A stretch of DNA of 64,000 bases, from contig NZ_CVRU01000056.1 of NCBI RefSeq assembly GCF_001261715.1, positions 1 to 64,000 on the forward strand. Direction: 5' to 3'. Shown piece by piece: positions 7,814 through 17,526 of this stretch. Below the pieces are notes generated by a model that was not told the origin of the DNA, made no database searches, and saw only the letters and a program-made list of their open reading frames with translations. This DNA is from Dysgonomonas sp. HGC4. GTDB lineage: Bacteria; Bacteroidota; Bacteroidia; Bacteroidales; Dysgonomonadaceae. Position 1 is the stretch's first letter, and the number at the start of each line of letters is the position of its first letter. The translations under genes were made by a program, and so were the position numbers.

Positions 7814-8839
7814 TTACTTCTTACTCTTCTCTGTTGATAGCATTCCGCAAGCAGCAAATATATCTTCACCTCTTGAAGAACGTATGGTGCACATAAGCCC
7901 TTTGCGAGTCAGAAAATCTCTAAACTGAACCATGGTTTCGTTAGTAGATGTTACCAAATCGACATTAGGGATAGCATGGAAGCGAATCAAATTGACCCGA
8001 CAATCCAAACCGTTTAATATTTTGAACAACTCTCTAGCATGTACCAGTGAATCATTAAAATCTTTAAACATTATATATTCGAAAGACAAACGTCTTTGCT
8101 TTGACCAATCATATTGTTTCAGCAGTTCGAGAACTCCCGATAAAGGGAATGCTTTCTCAGCTGGCATTATCGACAATCGTTGCTCCTTCATTGGTGTATG
8201 TAAACTTACTGCCAAATGAGCATTACTTTCATCTAAAAAACGTTTCAACTTGGGAGTGACTCCTGTAGTGGAAACGGTAATACGCTTCGGGCTCCATGCA
8301 AAACCATAGTCCGAAGTCATAATATCTAATGTTTTTTTCAACTGTTCATAGTTGTCAAGAGGCTCACCCATACCCATAAATACGATATTGGTAAGATCAT
8401 CCGACTCTTCTATCGAACATACTTGATTCAATATTTCGTTTGCTGACAAGTGACCATTGAAGCCTTGCTTTCCTGTCATACAAAACAAGCAATTCATCTT
8501 ACATCCTACTTGAGACGATACACATAAAGTGGCTCTCTCATCTTCGGGAATCATTACCGATTCGATAAATTTCCCTGCATCTGTTTTGAACAGATATTTT
8601 ACTGTTCCATCTATCGACCTTTGATCTTCGATAGGTAAAGAACGTCCTACATCGTATTTCTCCGACAATAGGTTTCTATTCGCTAACGATAGATTTGTCA
8701 TCTCCTCTATCGTAAGTATTCTTTTCTTATAAAGCCAGTCTGCCATTTGTTTAGCGGCAAACTTAGGCAACCCACACTCTAATGCAACCTCTTTCAGTTC
8801 ATCTAAAGTTAGCCCCAATAGGTGCTTTTTCTCTGTCAT
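7814..8839 (-). CDS. rlmN: 23S rRNA (A2503-C2)/tRNA (A37-C2) methyltransferase
   Basis: A radical SAM methyltransferase that adds a methyl group to C2 of A2503 in 23S rRNA and A37 in some tRNAs. The 4Fe-4S binding CxxxCxxC is CKMNCLFC near residue 113. FMGMGEPLDNY and the VSTTGVTPKL block follow. The second catalytic Cys is in the C-terminal RSSRGEDIFAACGML. Typical length of 341 aa. It is followed by the 218-aa hypothetical gene on the same strand. Confidence 0.95.
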   Translation of the reverse strand: MTEKKHLLGLTLDELKEVALECGLPKFAAKQMADWLYKKRILTIEEMTNLSLANRNLLSEKYDVGRSLPIEDQRSIDGTVKYLFKTDAGKFIESVMIPEDERATLCVSSQVGCKMNCLFCMTGKQGFNGHLSANEILNQVCSIEESDDLTNIVFMGMGEPLDNYEQLKKTLDIMTSDYGFAWSPKRITVSTTGVTPKLKRFLDESNAHLAVSLHTPMKEQRLSIMPAEKAFPLSGVLELLKQYDWSKQRRLSFEYIMFKDFNDSLVHARELFKILNGLDCRVNLIRFHAIPNVDLVTSTNETMVQFRDFLTRKGLMCTIRSSRGEDIFAACGMLSTEKSKK

Positions 8840-8880
8840 TCTGTACTCTTAAGTAATTTAGTATTTCTATTTGCAGGGAC

Positions 8881-8959
8881 AAATTATATGGGTTCCCTAT
8901 AATGGGCAAACACATAGGTTTGCCCCCACAGCTTAGAAATAGAAAGGTCTCCGACCTTT
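8881..8959. repeat. REP-like hairpin plus AGGTC palindrome, copy 4
   Basis: Two elements adjoin. At 8904-8925 GGGCAAAC and GTTTGCCC make a perfect 8-bp stem around ACATAG, a form common among REP-like intergenic repeats. At 8943-8959 AAAGGTC-TCC-GACCTTT is the dispersed palindrome, and its right end overlaps the pgi stop codon. The usual AT-rich body is not convincing in this copy. Confidence 0.6.
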
Positions 8960-10304
8960 AAAGACGTTTTTGTATTTCTTCGTGGTCTTTTTCAAAACCC
9001 GGTTTATTCAACAGAGCAAACATATTCTTTTTATAAGCCTCTACACCAGGTTGATCAAAAGGATTTACTCCTAAAATATAACCACTGATACCACATGCTT
9101 TTTCAAAGAAATATATAAGTTGTCCCAAATAATATTCGCTCAATTCAGGAATTTCAATTTTGATGTTTGGTACACCTCCGTCAACGTGAGCTAACTGAGT
9201 ACCTAGTTCCGCCATTTTGTTCACGAAATCAACGCGTTTACCTACTAAAAAGTTCAATCCATCTAAATCTTCTTCATCTTTTGGTACAAGAACCGTATTA
9301 TGAGGATTTACTACTGATAGAACAGTTTCGAAGATAGAACGTTCACCTTCTTGTATCCATTGTCCCATTGAATGCAAATCTGTAGTAAAATCTACAGCTG
9401 CATTGAAGATACCTTTATTTTCTTTTCCTTCGCTTTCTCCGTACAACTGTTTCCACCATTCTGCAAAGAAGTGAAGTTTTGGATTGAAGTTAGCTAGAAT
9501 TTCTATTTTCTTACCTTTTTTGTACAATTCGTTACGAGTAACTGCATATTGCTCAGCAAGATTTTTCTCAAATGGTACATCTGGAGCTGTATTCTTTTCC
9601 ATGAAAGCAGCACCTGCTACCAGTTTTTGGATGTCAAATCCGGCAACTGCAATAGGCAACAAACCAACAGGAGTAAGTACAGAAAAACGACCTCCTACAT
9701 TATCTGGAATTACATACATCTTGTAGCCTTCTTTTTTAGCCAATGTATGTAAAGCTCCTCTAGCTGCATCTGTGATTGCTACGATACGGCTTTTAGCCTC
9801 AGCTTTTCCAACTTTTCTTTCCAATTCTCCTTTAAGGATGCGGAACGAAAGAGCAGGTTCAGTTGTAGTTCCCGATTTTGATATATTTATAATACCGAAC
9901 GATTTATCTGCCAAATAAGCGATAAGTTCCGATACATAATCTTCTCCGATATTTTGACCGGCATATACTACCACCGGATTTTTACGATCTTTTTGTAACC
10001 AGTCGAAAGAGTTTGATAGAGCTTCAATCACCGATTTTGCTCCCAAATAACTACCTCCAATACCTACAACGACTACTACTTCGCATTTGCTTCTCAATAC
10101 TTGAGCTGTATCTGCAATATCTTTCAGGTCTGCATCTGAGATAGATGAAGGAAGGTTTAGCCATCCAAGAAAATCACTTCCCTTACCCGAACCTTTATGC
10201 AAAGTTTCATTGTATTGTTTAGCCAAAGCTGCACCAGCTTCTATTTCTGACTTACTTACAAAAGAAAATACTTTATCAACATTTAAATTTATAACCTTTT
10301 CCAT
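8958..10304 (-). CDS. pgi: Glucose-6-phosphate isomerase
   Basis: Interconverts glucose-6-phosphate and fructose-6-phosphate in glycolysis and gluconeogenesis. Its glucose-6-phosphate is also the substrate of Ino1. Signatures: [12 protein letters not shown] near 80-91, [15 protein letters not shown] near 140, [16 protein letters not shown] near 198-213, and the C-terminal [16 protein letters not shown]. At 448 aa it is of the short bacterial type. The gene starts 5 bp after the gpsA stop, so the two are an operon, probably with lysS upstream. Confidence 0.96.
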   Translation of the reverse strand: MEKVINLNVDKVFSFVSKSEIEAGAALAKQYNETLHKGSGKGSDFLGWLNLPSSISDADLKDIADTAQVLRSKCEVVVVVGIGGSYLGAKSVIEALSNSFDWLQKDRKNPVVVYAGQNIGEDYVSELIAYLADKSFGIINISKSGTTTEPALSFRILKGELERKVGKAEAKSRIVAITDAARGALHTLAKKEGYKMYVIPDNVGGRFSVLTPVGLLPIAVAGFDIQKLVAGAAFMEKNTAPDVPFEKNLAEQYAVTRNELYKKGKKIEILANFNPKLHFFAEWWKQLYGESEGKENKGIFNAAVDFTTDLHSMGQWIQEGERSIFETVLSVVNPHNTVLVPKDEEDLDGLNFLVGKRVDFVNKMAELGTQLAHVDGGVPNIKIEIPELSEYYLGQLIYFFEKACGISGYILGVNPFDQPGVEAYKKNMFALLNKPGFEKDHEEIQKRL

Positions 10305-10309
10305 TCTTG

Positions 10310-11308
10310 TTATTTTAATATTTCTTCTCTTAAACGCTTAATTTCTATTCGTGCCGGAACTTTTTCATAAAGGATACGGTAAACCGTTTCCACAATCGGA
10401 ATATTTATGCAATAATGTGCATTCATTTCCATTATACATTTAGTTCCGTAATATCCTTCGGCTACCATCTCCATTTCTATTTGTGCAGCTTTTACCGAAT
10501 ATCCTTTTCCAATCATCGATCCGAAAGTTCTATTTCTACTGAAACTAGAATAGGCAGTAACCAATAAGTCTCCTATATAAGCCGATTCAAATATATGACG
10601 CTTGATCGGAGAAACTACTTCCATAAACTTCTCCATTTCCTGTACTGCATTCGAAACCAATACTGCTTGGAAGTTATCTCCGTATTTCAACCCATGGCAT
10701 ATACCTGCCGCAATGGCATATACGTTTTTCAAGACAGCAGCCAGCTCTATACCATTTACATCCACCGAAGTAGATGCTTTCACAAAACGATTTGTAAATA
10801 TCTTGGCAACAGCACTAGCTTTCGCCATATCTGTACATGCAATAGTGGGATATGTCAAGCGTTCGAGTGCAATCTCTTCAGCATGACAAGGACCTGCTAC
10901 TATTGCAATATTATCTGCGGGTACACCATATTCTTTAGTCAGAAAATCGGTAACCAATAAGTTTTCAGGGGGTATAATTCCCTTTATTGCAGATATAATA
11001 AATTTGTCACTTATCGGCGTTTTTAATTGCTCTAAATGAGTTTTCAAAAACGGAGAAGGTACAGCCAAAATTAAAGTATCCGAATTTTTTATTACCTCAT
11101 TTATATCTGAGAAAAAAGAAATCCTAGATAAATTAAATGGCACATTCGACAAATAAGAAGGATTGTGTCCTACTTTTATAAAATCTTCAATTTGCTCAGG
11201 ACGACGCATATACCAATTGATATGTGTCTCCTGTGTTAACACTATTTTAGCAAGGGCAGTAGCCCATGTTCCTCCTCCTATTATAGCTATTCTTCCCGGA
11301 TAGTTCAT
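10310..11308 (-). CDS. gpsA: Glycerol-3-phosphate dehydrogenase [NAD(P)+]
   Basis: Reduces dihydroxyacetone phosphate to sn-glycerol-3-phosphate, the backbone for phospholipids. The dinucleotide-binding motif [12 protein letters not shown] is at residues 10-21, the NPSYL block near 49, the family motif [10 protein letters not shown] near 138, and the catalytic-lysine helix [13 protein letters not shown] near 190. 332 aa is the usual size. It lies between lysS (upstream) and pgi (downstream, 5 bp) on the minus strand. Confidence 0.95.
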   Translation of the reverse strand: MNYPGRIAIIGGGTWATALAKIVLTQETHINWYMRRPEQIEDFIKVGHNPSYLSNVPFNLSRISFFSDINEVIKNSDTLILAVPSPFLKTHLEQLKTPISDKFIISAIKGIIPPENLLVTDFLTKEYGVPADNIAIVAGPCHAEEIALERLTYPTIACTDMAKASAVAKIFTNRFVKASTSVDVNGIELAAVLKNVYAIAAGICHGLKYGDNFQAVLVSNAVQEMEKFMEVVSPIKRHIFESAYIGDLLVTAYSSFSRNRTFGSMIGKGYSVKAAQIEMEMVAEGYYGTKCIMEMNAHYCINIPIVETVYRILYEKVPARIEIKRLREEILK

Positions 11309-11346
11309 CGGTCATTATTCAAGTTAAACAATAGAGACTTAATTAC

Positions 11347-11429
11347 AGTAAACAAAATACTTTCCATATTTTAAGTCATAACTAACTTTGTCAATTACTT
11401 TCCAAAGTAAATAAAAGGTCTCCGACCTT
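11347..11429. repeat. Dispersed AGGTC-palindrome repeat, copy 5
   Basis: The body aligns with the copy at 17391-17481 (AGTAAA, TATTTTA, CATAACT, AATTACT, AAAG.AA) and ends in AAGGTC-TCC-GACCTT at 11415-11429. The palindrome overlaps the lysS stop codon, so the end of lysS is formed by repeat sequence. Confidence 0.65.
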
Positions 11430-13158
11430 ATTTTTTAGCATTGTTAACCCATGCTTGCACTTCCTCATCTTTCGGGTTGGCTAATTCTAGTTTGTGCTTC
11501 TTATTCATTTCACACAACTCCTGACGTAATTTATTAGGATTAGCTTCAGTCAAATCCTCTACTGTCAGATAGCCTGCCTTCTGAATGACTGATACCCATT
11601 CTTCAGGAATACCTATTTCTGTATATTTTGATATAGAATCTCTCTTAACTACTTTTTCGGGACGCATCTGAGGAAATAATAATACTTCCTGAATAGTTGT
11701 TTGTCCAGTTAATAACATAACCAAACGATCCATTCCAATACCCATACCCGATGTTGGAGGCATACCATATTCTAAGGCACGAAGGAAATCCTGATCGATA
11801 AACATCGCCTCATCGTCACCTTTTGCCGAAAGTTGCAATTGCTCTTCAAAGCGATTGCGTTGATCGATAGGGTCATTTAATTCAGAATATGCGTTTGCCA
11901 ATTCTTTACCATTAACCATCAATTCGAAACGTTCGGTTAACTCAGGATTGGTTCTATGTCGTTTACATAAAGGAGACATTTCGATAGGATAATCGGTAAT
12001 AAATGTGGGCTGAATGTATTTGCCTTCACATTTTTCGCCAAATATCTCGTCGATAAGTTTACCCTTACCCATTGTTTCATCCTGATCAACGCCCAATTGC
12101 TTACAAACTTCACGTAATTGACTTTCATTCATCCCATTAATATCAATTCCTGTATGATCTTTAATAGAATCAATCATCGTCACACGTTTATAGGGAGCTT
12201 TAAAATTAATTAGATTGTCCCCTACCTGCACTTCTGTTGTACCCAATACATCCAAACAAACCTTTTCGATCATTTGCTCTGTAAATTCCATCATCCAGAT
12301 ATAGTCTTTGTAAGCTACATAGATTTCCATTACAGTAAATTCTGGATTATGCGTGCGATCCATACCTTCGTTGCGGAAGTTACGAGAAAACTCATACACA
12401 CCATCAAATCCACCAACAATCATACGTTTCAAGTACAACTCATTAGCTATTCTCAAATAAAGAGGAATATTTAGGGCATTATGGTGAGTTATAAACGGAC
12501 GAGCAGATGCCCCTCCTGGTATACTCTGCAACACAGGTGTATCAACTTCGATATAACCTTTTTCATTGAAAAGATTACGCATTGAGTTAAACACTTTTGT
12601 ACGCTTTAAAAATATATCTTTTACACCCTCATTTACGATCAAATCAACATAACGCTGACGGTAACGCATTTCAGGATCAGTAAAACCATCGTAAGTTACT
12701 CCATCTTTTACCTTAACAACAGGCAACGGACGAAGCGATTTAGATAATACAGTAAGGCTTTCAGCATGAACAGAAATTTCTCCCATCTGAGTACGGAATA
12801 CATATCCTGTAATTCCAATAAAATCACCTATATCCAATAATTTTTTGAAAACTACATTGTATAAGTCTTTGTTTTCATCTGGACAAAGATCGTCTCTGGT
12901 AATGTATAATTGTATGCGACCTTCAGAATCCTGAAGATCAACAAAAGCAGCTTTTCCTGCAATACGACGGCTCATTATACGACCGGCAATAGCTACTTGA
13001 CGACGCTCTGCATCATCCTTAAAGCTTTCTTTTATTTCAACCGAATATGCATTCGTTTCATACAATGCCGCAGGATATGGATCTATACCCAGTTGGCGCA
13101 TCTCCTCGAGGCTTTTTCTTCGAAAAATTTCTTGTTCACTTAATTCTAGGATACTCAT
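11428..13158 (-). CDS. lysS: Lysyl-tRNA synthetase (class II)
   Basis: Charges tRNA-Lys. The N-terminal OB-fold anticodon-binding domain spans about residues 35-160. Class II motif 2 is FRNEGMDRTHNPEF and motif 3 is GMGIGMDRLVMLLTG. I place the start at the ATG at 13158 (protein MSILELSEQEIF.., 576 aa) because the open frame upstream adds only a lysine-rich stretch with no family match. An extra C-terminal extension of about 70 residues after motif 3, containing a helix-hairpin-like segment (EEWVSVIQKAGYLTVEDL), is seen in Bacteroidetes LysS. Confidence 0.95.
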   Translation of the reverse strand: MSILELSEQEIFRRKSLEEMRQLGIDPYPAALYETNAYSVEIKESFKDDAERRQVAIAGRIMSRRIAGKAAFVDLQDSEGRIQLYITRDDLCPDENKDLYNVVFKKLLDIGDFIGITGYVFRTQMGEISVHAESLTVLSKSLRPLPVVKVKDGVTYDGFTDPEMRYRQRYVDLIVNEGVKDIFLKRTKVFNSMRNLFNEKGYIEVDTPVLQSIPGGASARPFITHHNALNIPLYLRIANELYLKRMIVGGFDGVYEFSRNFRNEGMDRTHNPEFTVMEIYVAYKDYIWMMEFTEQMIEKVCLDVLGTTEVQVGDNLINFKAPYKRVTMIDSIKDHTGIDINGMNESQLREVCKQLGVDQDETMGKGKLIDEIFGEKCEGKYIQPTFITDYPIEMSPLCKRHRTNPELTERFELMVNGKELANAYSELNDPIDQRNRFEEQLQLSAKGDDEAMFIDQDFLRALEYGMPPTSGMGIGMDRLVMLLTGQTTIQEVLLFPQMRPEKVVKRDSISKYTEIGIPEEWVSVIQKAGYLTVEDLTEANPNKLRQELCEMNKKHKLELANPKDEEVQAWVNNAKK

Positions 13159-13467
13159 TATCTTATATTCTTTTACTTTCTTTTTCTGTCGATTTTCCTT
13201 TAAATTACAAATTATCCTCAAAGCAATCTCTTGCTATGCAATATTCACTCTAATTTAAATTCTAAATAGTGAATAAATAACGTTATTGACATAAATTCAC
13301 GAGTTGGTAAAATTACAAATTATTGTACGTATTTTACATATAAAAGCAAAAAAGAATAACAGATACTTATATCTGTTACTCTTTTTTAAGGTCGAAAACC
13401 CAATTTAATACCTTGTTACCACCACAAACCCAATATAGTTATAATTGAACAGTATGGTATATCGTTT
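13159..13467. other. Intergenic region between lysS and the HU-LysM gene
   Basis: This 309-bp gap should carry the lysS promoter. I see no gene. The hairpin at 13357-13378 (separate entry) ends the upstream minus-strand transcript. No perfect Bacteroidetes -7 box in the lysS direction is obvious to me. Confidence 0.4.
13348..13386 (-). terminator. Rho-independent terminator after the HU-LysM gene
   Basis: TAACAGAT and ATCTGTTA (13357-13364, 13371-13378) pair around a 6-nt loop. It is flanked by a T run on both strands (CTTTTTT on the minus strand, CTCTTTTTT on the plus). It can work in both directions, and the gene it serves is the minus-strand one ending at 13468. Confidence 0.8.
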
Positions 13468-15669
13468 TTATCTAAGTCTTAGAATTTTTGCTTCTAGATT
13501 TTTAGCTACCTGAATTTCTCTTGCATCGCTCGGATTATACACCCCATAATCGGATAAAGGCGGTATAAGAAGGCTCGTTCCTATAGGCACATTATTGGGA
13601 TTAGCAATATTCTTTTTATTCGCTTGATAAATATACACCCAATAATCGGGATTGCCGTAATGAGTTGTTGCCAACGTACGCAAAGTTGTACCCTTTCTTA
13701 TTGTAGCATATTTTGCTTTTGAATCAGAAGCTGGCTTAGCTTCAACCTTCGGTTCTACTTGAGGTTTCACTTGCGAACCAGAAGCCGACTCAGCTTTACT
13801 TTCATTTTTATATTTTTCCAAATGAAACTCTGCTTTATTTAGTATACCGAATTTCAATTTATCTGAAATAACAAAACTATTTTTTTCAGCATCTATTGTT
13901 CCTCTGGTCAAAGAATCTGTTTCTCCAACAATAGCCGCTTTAACTGCCTCAACCTTTGGCTCAACAGCGGATTCTTTAGCTATCGGAACTATAGGTTCTT
14001 TCTTCATTGTCTTAACTGTATCCTCTACAACTTGGGCTTGTACCTTCTTCATAGAATCAAGCATAGCGTCAGTTGCTTCAACCATAGGTGATACTTCATC
14101 AATAAAAGGTAAAGTATCCGTCAATGAAAGATTAGTTCTCCCCAGATTAGACTCAAAATCGTAAGGTTTATTAAGCATCTTAATCAAACCATAAGTTAGA
14201 GAAGCAACAATAACCAATAAAAAAGCTATCATTGGTAACCATTTCCTAAAGCGCGAGCCTATATCAGGCGAATTAAAATCATGATATGGAATATCAACTG
14301 GATCTATCGTATCAGAGAAGGAGACACTTCTAGTTTCCGCAGGTTTATTATTCCCGGCATAGCTTCGTTGATTCCCAACGGAAGGTATAACAGGCTCTTT
14401 TTCATTAGCCTCCGAGGCCTCAACGCCTTCATATCCAGATTCTCCTAATGGAACAAAGTCCATTTCTGTTACTACTTCCTCTTCCTCAACGGGGAACAAA
14501 GGACGCTCTGGATCTTCATTCGAAAATGCTGCTTTTTTTTCCTCTTTTATCTTATTCTGAGCATCACGATCAACAAACGAAGTTTCTTTCTTCGCCAGCC
14601 TTTCAATTACAGGAATAGGAGCAGGAATGATAATATCTTCCTCTGTTTCTATTTCCGAATCAAAGTCAGATTCCAACTCAAGATCGTCTGATACTATATT
14701 TTTAGAGAGAGGCTCTACCAATAGCACTGATTCCACTACCACCTCTTCTTCATCTTCTATCACTTCGGGTTGAACATCTTCAATAATGTTCTCCACTTTT
14801 TCACCCTCAATTGCTACCTCTTCTGATTCTTCTACAATTGTAGACTTATCTGAAGAATCTTCTTCCTGCACATCATCATCCTCTTCTTCCTCGTCATTAC
14901 CATCAACTGGTACATGAGGCAGATCCAACAACTCTATTGGAAATTCTTTCTGTACGGGAACTTCTTCTTGAATAACTTCTTCAATCTCCGGTTCTGAAGA
15001 TACAACGGGTCTAACTAAGTCATCCTTAGGAACAGTAAGAATTATAGAATCGGACTCTTCAGATGGCTTCGAAGAAGTGTATGTGTACACAAATGATTGA
15101 GGATATCTTTGTTTTGAAGAATCTTGCGGTCTCGATTCTTTTTCGGAGTTTACTTTATCAATATCCTTTTCTCTCACCGGTGTGTTATTTACATTGTCAA
15201 TTATTGGAGCAGACTCTACAACAATCGGTTTTTCAATTTCTGAGACGATACTCTCGTCCTCATTTTCTATATCTATTTCTTGGTTCTCAACAACTTCATC
15301 TTCAACAGCATTTTCGCTGTTATCAACAGAAGCTTCGAACACAACTCCATCTTCCAACAAGATTGTCTCGAATTGGGAAAATGGTTTATTTACTAAATTT
15401 TTAAGTATTTTGTCAGGAAGAAAACTTAATTTGTAATGAGAAGGAATCTCTATTTTCTCTCCTGTATTTACATTTACACTCTCGCGGCTACTTACCGAGA
15501 TTAGCTTAAATGTTCCGAAATCTTTAACCTTAACAGAATCATTATCAAATATCCGTTCTAAAATCAATTGAAAGAACTCTCTAAAAAAAGAGTCTGCATC
15601 TTTCTTCGTTATCTTGGCTTTCTTCGATAAGATATCAACCAAATCTTGAAGTGATAGTTTATCATTCAT
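13468..15669 (-). CDS. HU-family DNA-binding / transmembrane / LysM fusion protein
   Basis: A 733-aa protein built of four parts. Residues about 1-95 form an HU/IHF-like domain (SLQDLVDILSKKAKITKKDA.., ..VKVKDFGTFKLISVSSR). About 110-470 is very acidic and low-complexity. A single membrane helix lies near 488-510 (WLPMIAFLLVIVASLTYGLI). A C-terminal LysM domain near 655-705 (IRKGTTLRTLATTHYGNPDYW.., ..NPNNVPIGTSLLIPP) follows. The topology implied is DNA-binding end in the cytoplasm and peptidoglycan-binding end in the periplasm. It could thus tether or position chromosome at the envelope; this is inference. It overlaps the plain HU gene upstream by 8 bp, so the two are translated together. 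Confidence 0.85.
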   Translation of the reverse strand: MNDKLSLQDLVDILSKKAKITKKDADSFFREFFQLILERIFDNDSVKVKDFGTFKLISVSSRESVNVNTGEKIEIPSHYKLSFLPDKILKNLVNKPFSQFETILLEDGVVFEASVDNSENAVEDEVVENQEIDIENEDESIVSEIEKPIVVESAPIIDNVNNTPVREKDIDKVNSEKESRPQDSSKQRYPQSFVYTYTSSKPSEESDSIILTVPKDDLVRPVVSSEPEIEEVIQEEVPVQKEFPIELLDLPHVPVDGNDEEEEDDDVQEEDSSDKSTIVEESEEVAIEGEKVENIIEDVQPEVIEDEEEVVVESVLLVEPLSKNIVSDDLELESDFDSEIETEEDIIIPAPIPVIERLAKKETSFVDRDAQNKIKEEKKAAFSNEDPERPLFPVEEEEVVTEMDFVPLGESGYEGVEASEANEKEPVIPSVGNQRSYAGNNKPAETRSVSFSDTIDPVDIPYHDFNSPDIGSRFRKWLPMIAFLLVIVASLTYGLIKMLNKPYDFESNLGRTNLSLTDTLPFIDEVSPMVEATDAMLDSMKKVQAQVVEDTVKTMKKEPIVPIAKESAVEPKVEAVKAAIVGETDSLTRGTIDAEKNSFVISDKLKFGILNKAEFHLEKYKNESKAESASGSQVKPQVEPKVEAKPASDSKAKYATIRKGTTLRTLATTHYGNPDYWVYIYQANKKNIANPNNVPIGTSLLIPPLSDYGVYNPSDAREIQVAKNLEAKILRLR

Positions 15670-15952
15670 TCTCAGACAACTTTTTTAATTTATCTTTAAC
15701 TACCTGACCCGGACGAAACGCTGTAGTAATCTTTGGAGGCACTAGAAATCGCTGCTTAGAAACAGGATTTACCGACATCCTCTCCTGACGTCTTTTGGTT
15801 TCAAACAATCCAAACCCTTGTATGTTAATAGAATTAGAATTTGCCAGATTAGTATTAACAACAGATACAGCATCCTCTAGAATCTTAGAGGTCTGAGCCT
15901 GTGTCCAATCTAATCTTTTAGACAGCTCTGCAATTAACTCTTTATTTGTCAT
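15662..15952 (-). CDS. HU/IHF-family DNA-binding protein
   Basis: A 96-aa histone-like protein. It has the helical dimerisation N-terminus (NKELIAELSKRLDWTQAQTSKIL), the central INIQGFGLFETKRR strand and a beta-arm with NPVSKQRFLVPPKITTAFRPG. The proline used to intercalate into DNA is not at the usual place (VNPVSKQRF in place of RNPxTG), typical of divergent Bacteroidetes HU paralogues. It is directly upstream of, and overlapping, the HU-TM-LysM gene, suggesting they may heterodimerise at the membrane. Confidence 0.9.
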   Translation of the reverse strand: MTNKELIAELSKRLDWTQAQTSKILEDAVSVVNTNLANSNSINIQGFGLFETKRRQERMSVNPVSKQRFLVPPKITTAFRPGQVVKDKLKKLSENE

Positions 15953-16066
15953 AGATTTGCCGGATTATAAATACTTTTATTATGCATTACCAGACCTTCA
16001 ATTTTCGATTATTTAGTTACATTAACTGCCTAAATAGCCAACAGACCTGACTGCTAATATATCAAC

Positions 16067-17362
16067 TTAAACAACACTACCATACAGATCGAAAGGTTCC
16101 GCTTGATTTATAATAACATTATAAATATCACCTTTGTTCAAGGGAATATCTTTAGATATCAATACCTCGGGATCAACCTCTGGTGAGTCGTATTGAGTAC
16201 GCCCAATATAATATTCGGCATCTTCTCTATCAATGATTACCGAAAAGGATTGTCCTATTTTAGACTCATTAACGCTCAAGGAGACACCCTCTTGCAAAGC
16301 CATTAACATATCCATTCGTTCCTGTTTAACCGTTTCGGGAATATTATCTTCGTATTTTTCATATGCAAAAGTACCTTCTTCGTTCGAATATGGGAAAGCT
16401 CCCATTCGCTCAAACTGAGCCTCTTTCGCAAACTGCATTAGTTCTTCAAAATCTTCTTCGGTTTCTCCCGGATGCCCTACCAAGAAGGTCGTCCTAAGAT
16501 GAATACCAGGAACTTCTTCTCTAATTCTCTTTACCAGGTTAATTGTTTCCTGTTTTGTAATACCTCTTCGCATTTTGCTCAACATATTATCACTAATATG
16601 CTGAAGTGCTATATCAAGATATTTACAAACATTATCTCTTTCTCGTATTACTCGAAGTAAATCATAAGGAAATTTAGCAGGATAAGCATAATGTAAACGA
16701 ATCCATTCAACTCCTTTTACATCAGAGATACGTTCGATTAATTCAGGAAGTTTCATTTCCTTATAACGATCAATCCCATAATAAGATAAATCTTGTGCTA
16801 TAATCTGAAATTCTTTAACGCCTAGTGCTACGAGCGATTGAACTTCTGCTACAATCTCTTCCATCGGACGAGAACTATGTCGTCCAGTCATAATAGGAAT
16901 AGAGCAATATGAACAAGCACGATTACACCCTTCCGATATTTTCAGATAAGCATAATGGGCAGGAGTTGTTAAAGCTCTTTCATATTCAACATCTTTACGA
17001 AAAGATTTTCCGAGATCAGTAATGAGACCTTTCCATCCAAATTTTCCATAAAATTTATCAACCTCAGGTATCTCAGCCTGAAGCTCTTCCATGTATCTTT
17101 CGGATAAACAGCCCATTACAAACAGTTTATTCAGTTTTCTATTTTTTTTAGCTTCTGCAAAACCAAGTATCGTATTTATCGATTCTTCTCTTGCATCACC
17201 AATAAATCCACATGTGTTTATAACGACAATTTCGCCTTCGGGTTTGTCCGGATCATGCTTCACAGTATATCCATTAGCGAGGAGTTGCTTCATTAACATC
17301 TCCGAGTCGACTAGGTTCTTGGAACAGCCTAGTGTTACAACATCAATTCTATTTTTCTTCAT
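16067..17362 (-). CDS. rimO: Ribosomal protein uS12 methylthiotransferase
   Basis: A radical SAM enzyme that methylthiolates Asp88/89 of ribosomal protein S12. The N-terminal MTTase domain begins with VTLGCSKNLVDSE, with further cluster cysteines in VINTCGFIGDA and VMGCLSERY. The radical SAM CxxxCxxC is CNRACSYC near 146-153. A C-terminal TRAM domain follows (GQSFSVIIDREDAEYYIGR..). The LGCSKN start distinguishes RimO from MiaB. 431 aa is typical. A repeat copy separates it from ftsY upstream. Confidence 0.95.
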   Translation of the reverse strand: MKKNRIDVVTLGCSKNLVDSEMLMKQLLANGYTVKHDPDKPEGEIVVINTCGFIGDAREESINTILGFAEAKKNRKLNKLFVMGCLSERYMEELQAEIPEVDKFYGKFGWKGLITDLGKSFRKDVEYERALTTPAHYAYLKISEGCNRACSYCSIPIMTGRHSSRPMEEIVAEVQSLVALGVKEFQIIAQDLSYYGIDRYKEMKLPELIERISDVKGVEWIRLHYAYPAKFPYDLLRVIRERDNVCKYLDIALQHISDNMLSKMRRGITKQETINLVKRIREEVPGIHLRTTFLVGHPGETEEDFEELMQFAKEAQFERMGAFPYSNEEGTFAYEKYEDNIPETVKQERMDMLMALQEGVSLSVNESKIGQSFSVIIDREDAEYYIGRTQYDSPEVDPEVLISKDIPLNKGDIYNVIINQAEPFDLYGSVV

Positions 17363-17390
17363 TCAAAAAGAATCCTTCCTTCTTAGGTAT

Positions 17391-17481
17391 AAATAACAGT
17401 AAATATTTATTGCTATATTTTATAATTATAACTGTCTCCGGTTAATTATACTCTCAAAAGCAACAAAGAGGTCTGAGACCT
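17391..17481. repeat. Dispersed AGGTC-palindrome repeat, copy 6 (reference copy)
   Basis: The best-preserved copy: AAATATTTATTGCT, TTTATAATTATAACTG, GGTTAATTATAC, CTCAAAAGCAACAAAG and then AGGTCT-G-AGACCT at 17469-17481. It lies 45 bp beyond the ftsY stop codon, in the spacer towards rimO. Confidence 0.65.
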
Positions 17482-17526
17482 TAAATCCAGCAATATAGTT
17501 TATTGCAGGGGCAAAAATAGCACAAT

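Noticed and set aside
13387-13400. AAGGTCGAAAACCC looked like another palindrome copy.
   Set aside because: The arms do not pair beyond GGT/ACC.
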